A stretch of DNA of 16,376 nucleotides, taken from assembly GCA_003560935.1 (NCBI GenBank), contig PWJF01000062.1, forward strand, positions 1-16,376. The letters run 5' to 3'. This stretch comes from Ignavibacteriales bacterium. GTDB lineage: Bacteria; Bacteroidota; Ignavibacteria; T3Sed10-11. The notes beneath the pieces were generated by a model. The model searched no databases. It was not told the origin of the DNA and worked only from the letters and a program-made list of their open reading frames with translations. Positions 1-8,494 of the stretch are shown here, piece by piece. Position numbers and translations under genes: made by a program. Positions within the stretch are counted from its first letter, which is position 1. Each line of letters begins with the position of its first letter.

Positions 1-147
1 CCGGTAGTGGTTCTTACTAACGGCAATAGTTCCCCATTTTCCCCGAAATTCATAACAATCGATTGGTTCGTTGGCGTATATACGGGTCAACGTCAAGGTA
101 AGAGTAGATGGTGCTATGTTCTTTGATGAGTAAATGAAATCACTCAT
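1..147 (-). CDS. N-terminal fragment of a putative asparagine-synthetase-like protein (partial)
   Basis: An open frame starts with ATG at 147 and runs off the left edge of the window after 49 codons without a stop. The translation begins MSDFIYSSKN and contains YEFRGKWGTIAVSKNHY near residues 32-48. This resembles the opening strands of the glutamine-amidotransferase-like N-terminal domain of some asparagine synthetase B-type proteins in glycan clusters, where a short E-[YF]-x-G-x-W-G-x-x-A-V-S stretch follows the first helix. The match is from memory and covers only the N-terminus, so the product is tentative. Its ATG overlaps the stop of the preceding methyltransferase-like gene by four bases (ATGA), and a weak purine-rich stretch (GAGAGAAGAAG) precedes it. 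It is therefore the next gene of the same leftward operon. Catalytic residues cannot be judged because the rest lies outside the window. Confidence 0.45.
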   Translation of the reverse strand, partial: MSDFIYSSKNIAPSTLTLTLTRIYANEPIDCYEFRGKWGTIAVSKNHYR

Positions 148-686
148 GCTTCTTCTCTCACTGCCTCTACAGCATAATAATGCGGAGTAAATAAGCGAAG
201 TATCGGACGAAATCCGGGTTTGATAACCGGATTATTCCATTTATCACGACGGATTATTATCCAACCGGCTTTCTCAAGCAATGCATCAAATTGCCATTCT
301 TCGAATTCATGGAAATGACGATCCCAAGGATCATCTTTGTTATAGTGTGCCTTTGAGAACCATAAATTTAATGGTACCGTAGCGAAAAGACGGGGAGCGT
401 TAATAGACCGTATCACATTAAATGGAGCGATGAGATGTTCAAGGATCTCGAATGCCGTTACAGCGTCAACATTATTATTTTTCACAATTTCGGGATGTAA
501 ATCAAGATCACCTTGGGTATTTTGTACAATGTAACCCATGTCCGATAATAGAGTGCTGAGCCGGTTTTCTTCACCAAGATCGAGTAAATGAGCCGGAGGG
601 GGGAGAGACTCCTTCATAAAGTTAATGGTTCTCTTGTAACGTAATTCCGGTCCGATAAGAAATTTTTTTGAAAGAAATTCAGCCAT
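144..686 (-). CDS. Small SAM-methyltransferase-like protein of the glycan operon
   Basis: This 180-residue protein resembles a class I methyltransferase fold of the Methyltransf_11/23 kind. HLLDLGEENRL (residues 33-43) sits where motif I should be, DAVTAFEILEHL (74-85) looks like the post-motif II strand and helix, and RLFATVPLN (99-107) like the following strand. The usual glycine-rich LDxGxGxG is replaced by LDLGEEN, so SAM binding may be altered or lost. It is also short for the family. A DPWDRHFHEF stretch (119-128) is often seen after the core in such proteins. I chose ATG 686 because it overlaps the YfhO stop by 8 bases (ATGGCTGA). A longer reading to 725 would add 13 residues and overlap YfhO much more. 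Its stop overlaps the next start by four bases. The role is inferred: modification of a glycan or glycolipid, or a non-catalytic relative. Confidence 0.7.
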   Translation of the reverse strand: MAEFLSKKFLIGPELRYKRTINFMKESLPPPAHLLDLGEENRLSTLLSDMGYIVQNTQGDLDLHPEIVKNNNVDAVTAFEILEHLIAPFNVIRSINAPRLFATVPLNLWFSKAHYNKDDPWDRHFHEFEEWQFDALLEKAGWIIIRRDKWNNPVIKPGFRPILRLFTPHYYAVEAVREEA

Positions 687-3168
687 CTGATCGTTTCGGT
701 TTATTCCTATAGTAAAGGACCACAAGTACTAATCCGAATCCTAATCCTAATATAATTATATTTGCGAACAACGTGATTATCTTCCCTCTTTCGTACATCC
801 GCGACTCAAACAACATTTGCAACTCATGTTCACCCTCAGGTATCACCATACCACGCTGAAAATGGTTTGTTTGAATAATATCGATCTCCTCGCCATTTAA
901 AAATGCTCTCCAGCCCGGAGGATAATATACTTCGCTGAATACCAGAAAATGTGTACCGGACGCCGAAACATCCGCTGTGATAGTATGTATTCCGTAATCG
1001 GTGATCTGTACCTGAGAATTTTCATCCGGAGCTGAAATCGTTGCCGACAGCGGTTCGTTAATATATGCTGTGACAGACGGATCAAACGCACCTTCTCTCA
1101 TTGTTCTCAGGATATCAATACCCCGCCGGACTTCGGTAGTATCCACAAACCAGGCGCGCGGCTGGCGTTCTGTGTTCTCGTAAACGATTTGCTCTCCGCG
1201 GAATACTTCTTCAAAATACGGCTCACTACGCGGTTGATCGGTGATAACGTATTTTACGTTCAACAGATTCCACACGAATGCATTATGGATACCGACTTCA
1301 TCGAGCATATCCTGATAGACACGTATTTTTGCCGGATGATATCCATGGATATCCTGAAGTAAATAATATGCCATTTGATTATCGCCGACAGGCCGTCCTT
1401 GCTGGAGGCGCGCTATGCGGAAAACAGAATCGTCGTTCTTTACATATTGTACCGCATCGGTTGCACGGTATACCTGTTCCCACGCTTCGGCCGGTTGATA
1501 ATGCATCGGCCGGTAGGAGATTCTCCACAGGTCGGTAATGCTGAGTATCGTCACGGCGCCGACGATAACGACAAACTGCGGTGATGAGCGATAAGCATAC
1601 GTTATCAATCCGAAAAGAACAACGAGGAGACCGAAATTAAAACTCAGATCGTTAATCATCCGTTCATAGATCCATGAAAATAATTGAGGCGGAACGGGAC
1701 GGCCCGACGATTCGATCAGACCGATATATGACTGTTCAAAAGTCCCGCGCGCGATAATTGAGAGAACAAATATTACTCCTACCGAGACAAGCGTCCGGCG
1801 CAGCCAGACCGGTAAGGATCGGGACCCGCTTTGTTTTATTTTTTCATACATTCCGGCTAATCCATATGCGGCACAGATCGCAACGCTTGTGTGAAATAAA
1901 ATCAAAATCATGCTCGGGACACGGAATGAATTGAACAACGGCATGTAATGATAAAACAAGTCGTAGAGAACCGGGAAATTCCTTCCGAACGATATTAATA
2001 ACGATATAGCCGAGAGAATAAGCAGATATTGAATAAACGGATCTTTACGGTACATTATCGCGCCGACAAATGCCAGTGACAGCAGGACGATCCCCATATA
2101 CATGGGCTGCTCGGTGAACGGCATTTGTCCAAAGTAAGTGTTGACACGCACCCTTTCATAATTCGTCAGCGGACCTTCATACCAATGATTCCCGAAACCG
2201 TAAAATGATGGTACAAAAAATGTCGTGATCTCCTGAGGACTGAACGACCATCCGGTTGCGTAATCGTAATCGAGGCCGGCTTGTGCCGGTTTTTCTCTAT
2301 CAACGGCGGTAACCGGCGGAGCGCCGCGCTGCGAATATTGATTATACTCCCATGTCGATAAATAACGGTCCGAGCTCATTAAAAAAGCAGCGACGCTGCA
2401 CCCGGCAATTACTAAGCCCGTCCGGATGTAATTCCAAACACTGACCTTTTTAATTAAATTGCGTATGATGAAGAAGGCAAAGTAAATCCCCGTTCCCAGA
2501 TATGCGTAATAAAACATCTGGATATGATGTGCAGTAAAACCGATGTGAATGCCGATGGTCAGAACAACAATGTGCCACAGCTTGATTCTCTCTTTCATTA
2601 TCTCGGCAAAGAGCAGCATGAGCGGGAAGATCGCAAACGATAATGCTTTAATATTGTGTGCTGCCATTATCCAGATAATGATCCCGGTTCCGAATGAGAA
2701 CGAAGCCGCGGCAAAAAATGCTATGTATGCATTCCGCACCTTGTAATGTATCAGGCTATAAAGGGCGAGCGCCAGAATGAGATGATAGAAAACTACCCTG
2801 AAAACATCATTACCCCCGAAGAACCCCCGGAATGTCCACATAATTAAAACAAAACCTTCGCGGGTAAAGTCGTACCAGCGGTCGGCATTGACGAATAAAG
2901 ACGCAAAACCCGGCATACCGCTGAACAAATACGGCATCCACAGTGGTTGTTCGCCTTGCTCGATAACCGCTTCACGGTACGGGGTATAACTCTGAGATGC
3001 TATATTATCGGCTGCTATGAAAACCTTTCCCTGAAACCACGCTTCATGAAAGAATACGGCAAAGAGCAGGATTAACAGTACGATCAACACAGGGTGTTGA
3101 TATTTTTCCGGAATGCCCCACTCTTTCTTTTTACGCGGTTGTTGTTGTCGTTTTTTTCGTTTGCTCAT
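679..3168 (-). CDS. YfhO-family polytopic membrane protein (GT-C-like)
   Basis: An 829-residue integral membrane protein. Hydrophobic segments lie near residues 26-45, 104-117, 123-141, 147-170, 174-190, 197-215, 218-236, 250-265, 355-373, 379-395, 418-440, 457-473, 511-526, 531-548 and 796-819. The first large loop holds the acidic ADNIASQSY stretch (53-61) and a PLWMPYLFSGMP motif (75-86), both typical of YfhO. The extracytoplasmic C-terminal part has LLNVKYVITD (635-644) and YYPPGWRAFLNGEEI (748-762), the best family signatures. YfhO proteins have a GT-C-like architecture and have been linked to glycosylation of lipoteichoic acid in Gram-positives. Here the gene sits among glycosyltransferases, so transfer of a lipid-linked sugar outside the membrane is likely but inferred. 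The N-terminus is unusually basic (MSKRKKRQQQPRKKK). It overlaps the upstream GT4 gene by 38 bp and has no clear Shine-Dalgarno sequence. Confidence 0.88.
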   Translation of the reverse strand: MSKRKKRQQQPRKKKEWGIPEKYQHPVLIVLLILLFAVFFHEAWFQGKVFIAADNIASQSYTPYREAVIEQGEQPLWMPYLFSGMPGFASLFVNADRWYDFTREGFVLIMWTFRGFFGGNDVFRVVFYHLILALALYSLIHYKVRNAYIAFFAAASFSFGTGIIIWIMAAHNIKALSFAIFPLMLLFAEIMKERIKLWHIVVLTIGIHIGFTAHHIQMFYYAYLGTGIYFAFFIIRNLIKKVSVWNYIRTGLVIAGCSVAAFLMSSDRYLSTWEYNQYSQRGAPPVTAVDREKPAQAGLDYDYATGWSFSPQEITTFFVPSFYGFGNHWYEGPLTNYERVRVNTYFGQMPFTEQPMYMGIVLLSLAFVGAIMYRKDPFIQYLLILSAISLLISFGRNFPVLYDLFYHYMPLFNSFRVPSMILILFHTSVAICAAYGLAGMYEKIKQSGSRSLPVWLRRTLVSVGVIFVLSIIARGTFEQSYIGLIESSGRPVPPQLFSWIYERMINDLSFNFGLLVVLFGLITYAYRSSPQFVVIVGAVTILSITDLWRISYRPMHYQPAEAWEQVYRATDAVQYVKNDDSVFRIARLQQGRPVGDNQMAYYLLQDIHGYHPAKIRVYQDMLDEVGIHNAFVWNLLNVKYVITDQPRSEPYFEEVFRGEQIVYENTERQPRAWFVDTTEVRRGIDILRTMREGAFDPSVTAYINEPLSATISAPDENSQVQITDYGIHTITADVSASGTHFLVFSEVYYPPGWRAFLNGEEIDIIQTNHFQRGMVIPEGEHELQMLFESRMYERGKIITLFANIIILGLGFGLVLVVLYYRNKPKRSDG

Positions 3169-4456
3169 ACGATCTGTTTAATAATTCAGCGAGTTTACAT
3201 GTTTGTTCTTTTCGTGAATACAACCGCACGTTCGGCGAATGCTCAAGCTGCACATTTTCTTTTTCTTTCCACATCCGGTAGTTGTGTTGAATGTATCCGA
3301 TAATTTTGTGCGTGTTCTCCCGGTCAAACATAGTTCCTGCATTACATTCGTATAAAATGTTAGCCGCATCTCCGTTTGCAGGTCCGATACCCAGTACCGG
3401 TCGACGGGATGCTAAATATTCATACAACTTTCCGGGTATCATCCCGCCCGCGGCTTCCCATGGTTCTATTATAAGCAGCAGGAGGGAGCTGTCTCCCATG
3501 TGTGCAAGCGCCTCTTTATATGGAAGATACGGAATAATAGATACGAATTCATCTAACGACCTCTTTGAAATAGCAGTACGAACCGCAGCATCGACATTTC
3601 CGATCAACCTGACCTCAATACCGGTCATATTGTGTTGAAAGATGAGAAGCCGTAATGCCTCCCAGAAATTTTCGGGATTTCTACTGGCGTAGAGATTACC
3701 GATATGTGCGATTATAAATTTATCTCTTTTTTTAATTTTTAGATTGCCGAAGTCACTTTCATCGTATCCGTTATATATCACTTCATAATGATTTCCCGCT
3801 TTCAATTGAAATATGTTTTTCCATGACGGACTTACGGTGGAGACGGCCGACGCGGCGGTAAGCACTTTCCTTTCCAATCGATGATGATTGCGTTGAACGA
3901 ATCGTGTCATCGGTAAATCGTTAAAATAACTGATATCCGTCCACGGATCGCGAAAATCAGCAATCCACGGGATGTTGGTTTTCTTATGGAGTTTTAAACC
4001 GATCAGATGGACCGAATGAGGCGGACCGGAGGTGATGATAGCATCGACCCGATATGCATCGATATATCGCAGACCCGCGCGAACCGCATACGGATACCAT
4101 CCGATCCGTGCATCCGGGATAAAGACGTTCGCCCGGATCCAGCGGGAAATTTTTTCCCGGACGGACATTTTCCTTTCAGTGAGTAATCCAACCGACGCGG
4201 CTTTATGTTCTTTTACTCCTGAGAATTTTGCATATATTCCGAAGGGGTTTAATGTTTTTGTACGAATGATTTTTATTTCCGGAGGTATTTCGCTTATGAG
4301 CGATTCGTCGACATTCGGAAATGCTCCCTTATCAACAGTTAACACCACCGGTTCCCAATTATAATCGCGCAGATATTTTACAAACTTGAGTACTCGTTGA
4401 ACGCCGGGACCTCCCGCCGGGGGAAAATAATATGAGATTATGAGAACTTTTTTCAT
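3131..4456 (-). CDS. Glycosyltransferase family 4 (GT-B fold)
   Basis: A 441-residue cytosolic or membrane-associated glycosyltransferase. The N-terminal Rossmann-like domain opens with KVLIISYYFPPAGGPGVQR (residues 3-21), the glycine-rich acceptor-side loop of GT4 enzymes. PWIADFRDPW (163-172) and the SAVSTVSPSW helix (203-212) are typical of the domain linker. The C-terminal sugar-nucleotide domain starts at FIIAHIGNLY (247-256) and carries GGMIPGKLYEYLASRRPVLG (337-356), where the E-x(7)-E-type donor site is reduced to a KLYEYLA helix, as in many group 1 transferases of polysaccharide clusters. Donor and acceptor cannot be read from the sequence. The protein ends in a low-complexity KKTTTTTA tail lying in the 38-bp overlap with YfhO. 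The start is 21 bp after the rmlA stop, and no strong ribosome site is visible. Confidence 0.88.
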   Translation of the reverse strand: MKKVLIISYYFPPAGGPGVQRVLKFVKYLRDYNWEPVVLTVDKGAFPNVDESLISEIPPEIKIIRTKTLNPFGIYAKFSGVKEHKAASVGLLTERKMSVREKISRWIRANVFIPDARIGWYPYAVRAGLRYIDAYRVDAIITSGPPHSVHLIGLKLHKKTNIPWIADFRDPWTDISYFNDLPMTRFVQRNHHRLERKVLTAASAVSTVSPSWKNIFQLKAGNHYEVIYNGYDESDFGNLKIKKRDKFIIAHIGNLYASRNPENFWEALRLLIFQHNMTGIEVRLIGNVDAAVRTAISKRSLDEFVSIIPYLPYKEALAHMGDSSLLLLIIEPWEAAGGMIPGKLYEYLASRRPVLGIGPANGDAANILYECNAGTMFDRENTHKIIGYIQHNYRMWKEKENVQLEHSPNVRLYSRKEQTCKLAELLNRSYEQTKKTTTTTA

Positions 4457-4477
4457 TCCAGTTATACATCGGATTAA

Positions 4478-5347
4478 TCACAATTGCCGCACTATCCGGG
4501 ATAAATATAATCCGTATTCGGTAGTCGCGAGGGGTTTTATCAATTCATGTAATTCATCGGGGGAAATAAATCCTTTACGAAACGCTATTTCTTCCGGACA
4601 TCCGATTTTCAACCCCTGCCGTTTTTCTATGATCTGAATGAAGTTGCCGGCTTCGAGCAATGATTCGTGGGTACCGGTATCCAGCCATGCTATCCCTCTT
4701 CCGAAGAGTGATACGGTCAGTTTTCCATCACGTAAATATAAGTTATTTATATCGGTGATTTCCAACTCACCCCGCCCGGACGGTTTGAGTGATTGTGCTT
4801 TTTTGACAACCGTGCCGTCGTAAAAATAGATGCCGGTTACCGCGTAGGGTGACTTCGGGTGTTCCGGTTTTTCTTCTATGCTAATAACATTTTGCATTTC
4901 ATCAAATGCAACAACGCCGTACCGCCGGGGATTTTTTACGAAGTATCCGAATATATGTGCTCCGGTTTTAAGCGTTACAACTCTTTCGAGTTGTCGTATC
5001 AGACCGTCACCGTAGAAAATATTATCGCCGAGTATCAGACAAACGGGATTATTATCAATAAAGCGCTCACCGATGATGAATGCTTCGGCAATCCCGCGGG
5101 GTTCAGCTTGCTCGGCATACCGTATAGACATACCCCACTTCGATCCGTCACCGAGTAAGCGTTCAAATGCATGTCGATCCTGCGGCGTGGTGATTACCAA
5201 AACCTCCCGAATTCCTGCGAGCATCAGCGTGGTGAGGGGATAATAGATCATGGGTTTATCGTATACAGGCATCAACTGTTTACTGAACGAAACCGTTAAC
5301 GGATATAGCCGTGTACCCGAGCCGCCCGAGAGTATTATACCTTTCAT
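4478..5347 (-). CDS. rmlA: Glucose-1-phosphate thymidylyltransferase (RmlA/RfbA)
   Basis: This 289-residue enzyme makes dTDP-glucose from dTTP and glucose-1-phosphate, the first step toward dTDP-rhamnose and related dTDP-sugars. It has the nucleotide-binding [11 protein letters not shown] loop (residues 8-18), the [17 protein letters not shown] block (22-38), [10 protein letters not shown] (64-73), the metal-binding LGDNIFYG (106-113), EEKP near residue 157, the GIYFYD strand (about 172-177) and the [10 protein letters not shown] loop (about 221-230). The length is normal for RmlA. It starts 7 bp after the stop of the GT2 gene, and AGGGAAG upstream can serve as ribosome site. No rmlB, rmlC or rmlD is visible here, so either those genes lie elsewhere or dTDP-glucose is the start of another sugar branch. 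Confidence 0.96.
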   Translation of the reverse strand: MKGIILSGGSGTRLYPLTVSFSKQLMPVYDKPMIYYPLTTLMLAGIREVLVITTPQDRHAFERLLGDGSKWGMSIRYAEQAEPRGIAEAFIIGERFIDNNPVCLILGDNIFYGDGLIRQLERVVTLKTGAHIFGYFVKNPRRYGVVAFDEMQNVISIEEKPEHPKSPYAVTGIYFYDGTVVKKAQSLKPSGRGELEITDINNLYLRDGKLTVSLFGRGIAWLDTGTHESLLEAGNFIQIIEKRQGLKIGCPEEIAFRKGFISPDELHELIKPLATTEYGLYLSRIVRQL

Positions 5348-5354
5348 AGCGATT

Positions 5355-6335
5355 TTACTTCCCTGTTATTGTTTGGGCAATCATACCGAATCCATACATT
5401 GTCACTTGAATAATCAATGCCGGGGGGATCAATAACGCTGCAAGAAAATTTCGTGTTTTCATATAACCGTGGACAAACACAATAGATAGAATTAAAAGTA
5501 TGACACCGCACATTATATAAAATCCGGTCCGGATTACTCCTGAAATTAAAGACCCGAGGAGAAGCACGGCAAAAAACAATAGTGAAAAAGACGGTACAAA
5601 ATGCAGCGGCTCCAGCATCGATCTGTCGATTTTACCGATTTGTACGCGCCCCTTTCCCATTTTAAAAACCTGTTTTGCAAACGCTACGGGCGAAGAACGG
5701 CGTTTATGATAGACATATGCATCTTCAAGATATACTACCCGGGCGCCGGATTTGATAATGCGGTGACTGAACTCGATATCTTCTCCGTAATGATAAATCG
5801 ATCCGAAACCGCCGATCTTATCGAAAACCTCCCGCCGCAAGCCCATATTAAAACTTCGCGGATAATACCGGGCAAGTTTTTTACCCGATGAACCGCGAAT
5901 ACCTCCCGTTGTCAAAAACGAGGTCATGGTATAATTCACCGCTTTATCCCAGGCAGAAAACGCCTCGGCAGATCTGTCCGGACCGCCGAAAGCATCGATG
6001 CTTCCGTTTTTAAAAGTATCTGTGATGGTTTCCAGATAGTGAGGCGGTGCGATACAATCCGAATCTATAAAAATAAATACATCGCCGTTTGCTTTTTGCA
6101 TGCCGAGGGTTCGGGCGTGTCCCGGACCTTTATTTTCCTGATAATGGTATTGAATGGTAAACGGCGAATTTGATCTGATCTCATGTACAATTTGTTCAGT
6201 GCCGTCTGTCGAGCCGTCATCGACAATAACGACTTCAAATTGTTCGGGAGGGAGCGTTTGATTTGTTAAGCTTTCAAATAACTCCTTCAATTCATGTTTG
6301 CGATTATATGTTGCCACAATGACCGACAACTTCAT
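5355..6335 (-). CDS. Family 2 glycosyltransferase with C-terminal membrane segments
   Basis: A 326-residue GT-A transferase. The catalytic domain begins [11 protein letters not shown] (residues 2-12) and has [12 protein letters not shown] (35-46), the DSD metal motif in FIFIDSDC (87-94), the GGP segment (117-119), [15 protein letters not shown] (163-177) and the [10 protein letters not shown] acceptor-side motif (183-192). Three hydrophobic segments follow (about 247-268, 271-291, 298-318), so the enzyme is anchored with its catalytic face in the cytoplasm. The sugar is unknown. I start it at ATG 6335, which gives the canonical [12 protein letters not shown] opening. TTG at 6344 would add three residues and overlap the upstream stop by four bases; either is possible. 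Confidence 0.9.
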   Translation of the reverse strand: MKLSVIVATYNRKHELKELFESLTNQTLPPEQFEVVIVDDGSTDGTEQIVHEIRSNSPFTIQYHYQENKGPGHARTLGMQKANGDVFIFIDSDCIAPPHYLETITDTFKNGSIDAFGGPDRSAEAFSAWDKAVNYTMTSFLTTGGIRGSSGKKLARYYPRSFNMGLRREVFDKIGGFGSIYHYGEDIEFSHRIIKSGARVVYLEDAYVYHKRRSSPVAFAKQVFKMGKGRVQIGKIDRSMLEPLHFVPSFSLLFFAVLLLGSLISGVIRTGFYIMCGVILLILSIVFVHGYMKTRNFLAALLIPPALIIQVTMYGFGMIAQTITGK

Positions 6336-6340
6336 AGTGT

Positions 6341-7390
6341 TCAATCGAGTATATCCCGGACCGAATACTCGTCGTCCATATTCTGTCCGCGACTTATCAT
6401 TTCACCGAGCAATCCGATGGCAAAGAACTGAACGCCGACAATTATAAGTAAAAATCCCGCCAGCAAGAGCGGTCGGTTGCTCAAGGTAATATTACCGAGG
6501 AACCATTGAATAGTCAGATAAGCATCGATAAAAAAGCCGGTGAAAAAGCTCACCAAACCGATCGTACCGAACAAATGGAGGGGACGCGCCGCAAAGCGTG
6601 TAGTAAACAAAACAGTGATAAAATCCAGAAACCCTTTCATGAATCGTGTGATCCCGAATTTTGTCTTTCCGTATTTTCGTCTTCGATGCTTCACGACCAG
6701 TTCACCTATGCTGAAACCCTGCCAGTGTGCCAGCACGGGTATGAAACGGTGGAGTTCACCGTACACTTTGATCCTTTTTATGACTTCCTTCCGGTATGCT
6801 TTTAAACCGCAGTTAAAATCATGGATCTTTATACCGGTAACAAGGCGGACGGTATAGTTAAATAATTTCGAGGGAATGGTTTTGGTGATCGGGTCGCGTC
6901 GTCGTTTCTTCCAGCCGGATACGACGTCGTATCCTTTTTTTAGTTCCTTAACCAGATTGGGAATTTCCGACGGATCGTCCTGAAGATCCGCATCGAGTGT
7001 GATGACAATGTCACCGCTTGCTTGTTGAAATCCGAGTGATAATGCAGCACTCTTGCCGAAATTTTTCCGTAAACGGATTACTTTAATGCGCTTATTATTC
7101 TTGTGAAGGCCCCGCAATACTTTAAACGAAGTGTCGGTGCTGCCGTCATCTACAAAAATTATTTCGTAAGGCATACCCATACCGCCGAGAACGCTTTTCA
7201 GCTCCTCTGATAATTCCGGTATCGATGCATCTTCATTATAGAGTGGGACGACAACTGACGTCGCAATATTCTTTGAGTCGGTTTGTTGACCGCTTGAGGA
7301 CTGCCTTTCCCGCTGCTTCTGGCTTTTTGACTGGCGTCTTCTTCGCCGGTATTGTTTTTTGGGTTGTGTCTCGTTCTTGTCTTCTGGCAT
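6341..7390 (-). CDS. DPM1/GtrB-like family 2 glycosyltransferase, two C-terminal TM segments
   Basis: A 349-residue GT2 enzyme of the polyprenyl-phosphate hexose synthase group. The catalytic part starts near residue 42 with SVVVPLYNED (45-54) and shows IIFVDDGSTDTS (77-88), LRKNFGKSAALSLGF (107-121), the TLDADLQDDP metal motif (131-140), DFNCGLKAYRKEV (191-203) and a basic helix before two membrane segments (about 272-292 and 306-328). It ends with SVRDILD, a usual tail for this group. Such enzymes load a sugar onto undecaprenyl phosphate for later transfer outside, which fits the YfhO protein in the same operon. The first 40 residues are an odd polar extension rich in Arg, Gln, Lys and Ser (five consecutive Arg at 15-19), and no downstream Met offers a shorter start. 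It is the first gene of the leftward operon; the start has no Shine-Dalgarno sequence. Confidence 0.9.
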   Translation of the reverse strand: MPEDKNETQPKKQYRRRRRQSKSQKQRERQSSSGQQTDSKNIATSVVVPLYNEDASIPELSEELKSVLGGMGMPYEIIFVDDGSTDTSFKVLRGLHKNNKRIKVIRLRKNFGKSAALSLGFQQASGDIVITLDADLQDDPSEIPNLVKELKKGYDVVSGWKKRRRDPITKTIPSKLFNYTVRLVTGIKIHDFNCGLKAYRKEVIKRIKVYGELHRFIPVLAHWQGFSIGELVVKHRRRKYGKTKFGITRFMKGFLDFITVLFTTRFAARPLHLFGTIGLVSFFTGFFIDAYLTIQWFLGNITLSNRPLLLAGFLLIIVGVQFFAIGLLGEMISRGQNMDDEYSVRDILD

Positions 7391-7431
7391 AAATATATAA
7401 TAATAGAGTGATAATCATAAAAAAGTACAAC

Positions 7432-7437
7432 ATTATA
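7432..7437 (-). promoter_or_regulatory. Possible -10 element for the glycan operon
   Basis: On the minus strand TATAAT lies about 40 nt upstream of the first glycosyltransferase start in the 135-bp divergent gap 7391-7525. No good -35 hexamer lies at 16-19 nt, so this is weak. The rest of the gap is AT-rich and holds the rightward promoter candidate. Confidence 0.3.
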
Positions 7438-7469
7438 GAGTAAAAATCAATGAAACGGGCATAATCAAT

Positions 7470-7498
7470 TTGTATAAGTCTAATGTTCTTGATATCTT
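7470..7498 (+). promoter_or_regulatory. Candidate promoter for the AsmA-like/rsmA/mgtE operon
   Basis: TTGTAT (7470-7475) and TATCTT (7493-7498) are separated by exactly 17 nt. The start codon is 27 nt further on, leaving room for a short leader with a strong ribosome site. The -35 matches consensus poorly (3 of 6), the -10 in 4 of 6. Confidence 0.4.
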
Positions 7499-7509
7499 AT
7501 GAAATCTTG

Positions 7510-7517
7510 AGAAGGAG
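7510..7517 (+). promoter_or_regulatory. Strong ribosome binding site before the AsmA-like gene
   Basis: AGAAGGAG lies 8 nt before ATG 7526 and fixes that start. It shows that the host uses Shine-Dalgarno initiation, although several other genes in the window have no such site. Confidence 0.75.
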
Positions 7518-7525
7518 TTGTCCCG

Positions 7526-8494
7526 ATGGAAAAATCGACGAAGCGATTAATACTGCGGTTCATATTCTGGGGATCGGTTCTTACCGCCCCGGTAGTGTTC
7601 TTTTCAATGGGTCTTATCTATCTAAATGCCTATTTAACCGAAGATCGGGTGAATTTTGTGATGATTCCGGTTTTCGAAACCCTGAGCGGTCGTACGGTTC
7701 AGATAGAATCAACCGGTGCCCATCTTGGGTTCACTTCTTCGCTTGAATTCCGTAATGTTAATTTTCATCGGAAAACCGCCGAACTAAATGCCGCATATTC
7801 TCCTGTTGATGCCTCAGTTAACCGTATATATCTACAATTTAAGCCGATCACTATGTTTGCACGAATATTTCAGGTCGATTCGGTTCTGATCGACGGATTC
7901 CACGGTATCCTGAAGTATGATCCTGAACGCTCATATTTACAATATGATTGGAACGGCGGCGATGAGAGCAGGCGACTCCAAGTGAATCTTGAGCACAGCG
8001 ATCTGGGTAACATTCATATAAAATCTTTACTCATAAAAAATGCCGCTATTCATTATTTTCAACAGGGACTTAATCTGGAATATCTTATAGAGGATTTTTA
8101 CAAAGATGTCGAATTGGAGGGCTTTCGTGTAATGAATATGCTGCTGGTTAACGGGCATGTCGGCGGCGTACTGAAAGATCCCGAAACCGGCGAGCGATTT
8201 ACAGATGTTCTGCTGACCGGTCGCTTACAAATAAATTTTGATGATCGAACGTTTATTATACGCGGCGGCAGGATGACCATCGACAACAGTGAGTTTTTAT
8301 ATACCGCATTTTTGAATGAAGTAGAAGACACGCTGCGGCTTTCGATAATCTTTGAAGAGCCGCGTGAGATTATTGAAGAAGCGTTTAAAAAACTCCCGCC
8401 TTCAATCGAACAATGGCTGCGAGGAGAATTACCCGGTAGTCGTTATCGTGTTCATATAAATTATTCAGGTGATCATGCAGCGGATCAAACCTAA
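7526..8494 (+). CDS. AsmA-like membrane-anchored protein of unknown function
   Basis: A 322-residue protein with a short basic N-terminus, one membrane segment at about 10-32, and a long beta-rich domain predicted outside the cytoplasm. The block after the anchor, PVFETLSGRTVQIESTGAHL (residues 48-67) followed by SLEFRNVNFHRK (72-83), resembles the start of AsmA/DUF748/TamB-type proteins, where a GR-x-V-x-I strand opens the lipid-transfer groove. Further weak repeats of the style IHIKSLLIKNAAIHY (163-177) and FRVMNMLLVNGHVGG (200-214) support that fold. The C-terminal half has no AsmA signature I can name. If related, it might help move phospholipid or outer-membrane components, but this is inference. 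It overlaps rsmA by 20 bp, so it belongs to that operon. It could also be a lineage-specific envelope protein. Confidence 0.75.
   Translation: MEKSTKRLILRFIFWGSVLTAPVVFFSMGLIYLNAYLTEDRVNFVMIPVFETLSGRTVQIESTGAHLGFTSSLEFRNVNFHRKTAELNAAYSPVDASVNRIYLQFKPITMFARIFQVDSVLIDGFHGILKYDPERSYLQYDWNGGDESRRLQVNLEHSDLGNIHIKSLLIKNAAIHYFQQGLNLEYLIEDFYKDVELEGFRVMNMLLVNGHVGGVLKDPETGERFTDVLLTGRLQINFDDRTFIIRGGRMTIDNSEFLYTAFLNEVEDTLRLSIIFEEPREIIEEAFKKLPPSIEQWLRGELPGSRYRVHINYSGDHAADQT

Noticed and set aside
144..725. Longer 193-residue version of the methyltransferase-like gene
   Set aside because: The extra 13 residues carry no family similarity and would extend the overlap with YfhO to 47 bp; ATG 686 gives a typical coupled start.
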